DNA of 5,194 nt from an uncultured Dehalococcoidia bacterium (GTDB taxonomy: Bacteria > Chloroflexota > Dehalococcoidia > Tepidiformales > Tepidiformaceae). Where the stretch lies: NCBI GenBank assembly GCA_937954195.1, contig CALFYR010000302.1:1-5194 (forward strand). Reading direction: 5' to 3'. This document shows positions 5,027 to 5,194 of the stretch, one piece after another. The notes beneath the pieces were generated by a model. That model saw only the letters and a list, made by a program, of their open reading frames with translations. It did not search any database and was not told where the DNA came from. The translations under genes and the position numbers were made by a program. Numbering within the stretch: position 1 is the first letter of the stretch; each line of letters begins with the position of its first letter.

Positions 5027-5194
5027 TCGCTCCGCGGCGAGGGGCATCAGCCACCCGAAGAGCCCGGCGAACGAAACCGACATCGTCACCCACACCCACC
5101 ACAGCCGGGACGAAAGCACCATCAGCGGCGCCAGCGGCAAGAGCGAGAAGATGACCATGATCATCATCCATTGCCAGCTCGGTGCGCCGAGTGC
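5024..5194 (-). CDS. Membrane protein, C-terminal fragment (N-terminus beyond window)
   Basis: An open frame enters from the right edge and ends at TGA 5024-5026, giving the last 56 residues of a protein. It contains two hydrophobic segments, residues 9-27 of the fragment (WMMIMVIFSLLPLAPLMVL) and about 31-52 (rich in Trp, Val, Phe and Gly), joined by a short SSR turn, and ends in AAER. This looks like the final two membrane helices of an integral membrane protein. The family cannot be identified from the fragment. It lies 50 bases upstream of the PHP gene on the same strand and could share a transcript with it. Confidence 0.7.
   Translation of the reverse strand, partial: ALGAPSWQWMMIMVIFSLLPLAPLMVLSSRLWWVWVTMSVSFAGLFGWLMPLAAER

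Overview
This GC-rich bacterial window (5194 bases) looks chromosomal. It carries ordinary housekeeping and signalling genes and shows no sign of phage, transposons, CRISPR or plasmid functions. GTG starts, a strong G/C third-position bias, a Mycobacterium-type class II fumarase and a KdpD-like sensor kinase fit a free-living GC-rich bacterium. Chloroflexota or a related GC-rich lineage is my guess, but the sequence does not settle it.

Layout. 1-2032 (minus strand): a two-component operon. A membrane sensor histidine kinase (DUF4118-type membrane domain, GAF, HisKA, HATPase) is followed by a response regulator whose start overlaps the kinase stop by 11 bases; only the receiver domain lies in the window. 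2033-2292: a divergent intergenic region holding four tandem ATTG-headed repeats with 11-12 base periodicity just upstream of the kinase, a good candidate for an autoregulatory operator. 2293-2430 (plus): a 45-residue proline- and charge-rich small protein of unknown function with a strong ribosome binding site. 2427-3818 (minus): a complete class II fumarase, convergent with the small gene; the two genes share the palindrome CTAG as their overlapping stop codons. 3819-3887: a 69-base divergent promoter region between the fumarase and the tRNA genes. 3888-4193 (plus): tRNA-Val(CAC), tRNA-Leu(CAG) and tRNA-Arg(GCG), ended by a strong intrinsic terminator at 4210-4244. 4260-4973 (minus): a PHP-domain metal-dependent phosphoesterase-like protein. 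5024-5194 (minus): the C-terminal 56 residues of a membrane protein.

How the parts relate. The kinase and regulator form one signalling pair. The fumarase is a stand-alone TCA-cycle gene, apparently transcribed as a leaderless mRNA. The three tRNAs decode GTG, CTG and CGC, codons expected to be abundant in a GC-rich genome, and two of them have their own promoters with the same TTGAACGC -35 block. I see no convincing novel multi-gene system. The points most worth a second look are the repeat array before the kinase, the small protein, and the tRNA-Arg with a GCG anticodon.
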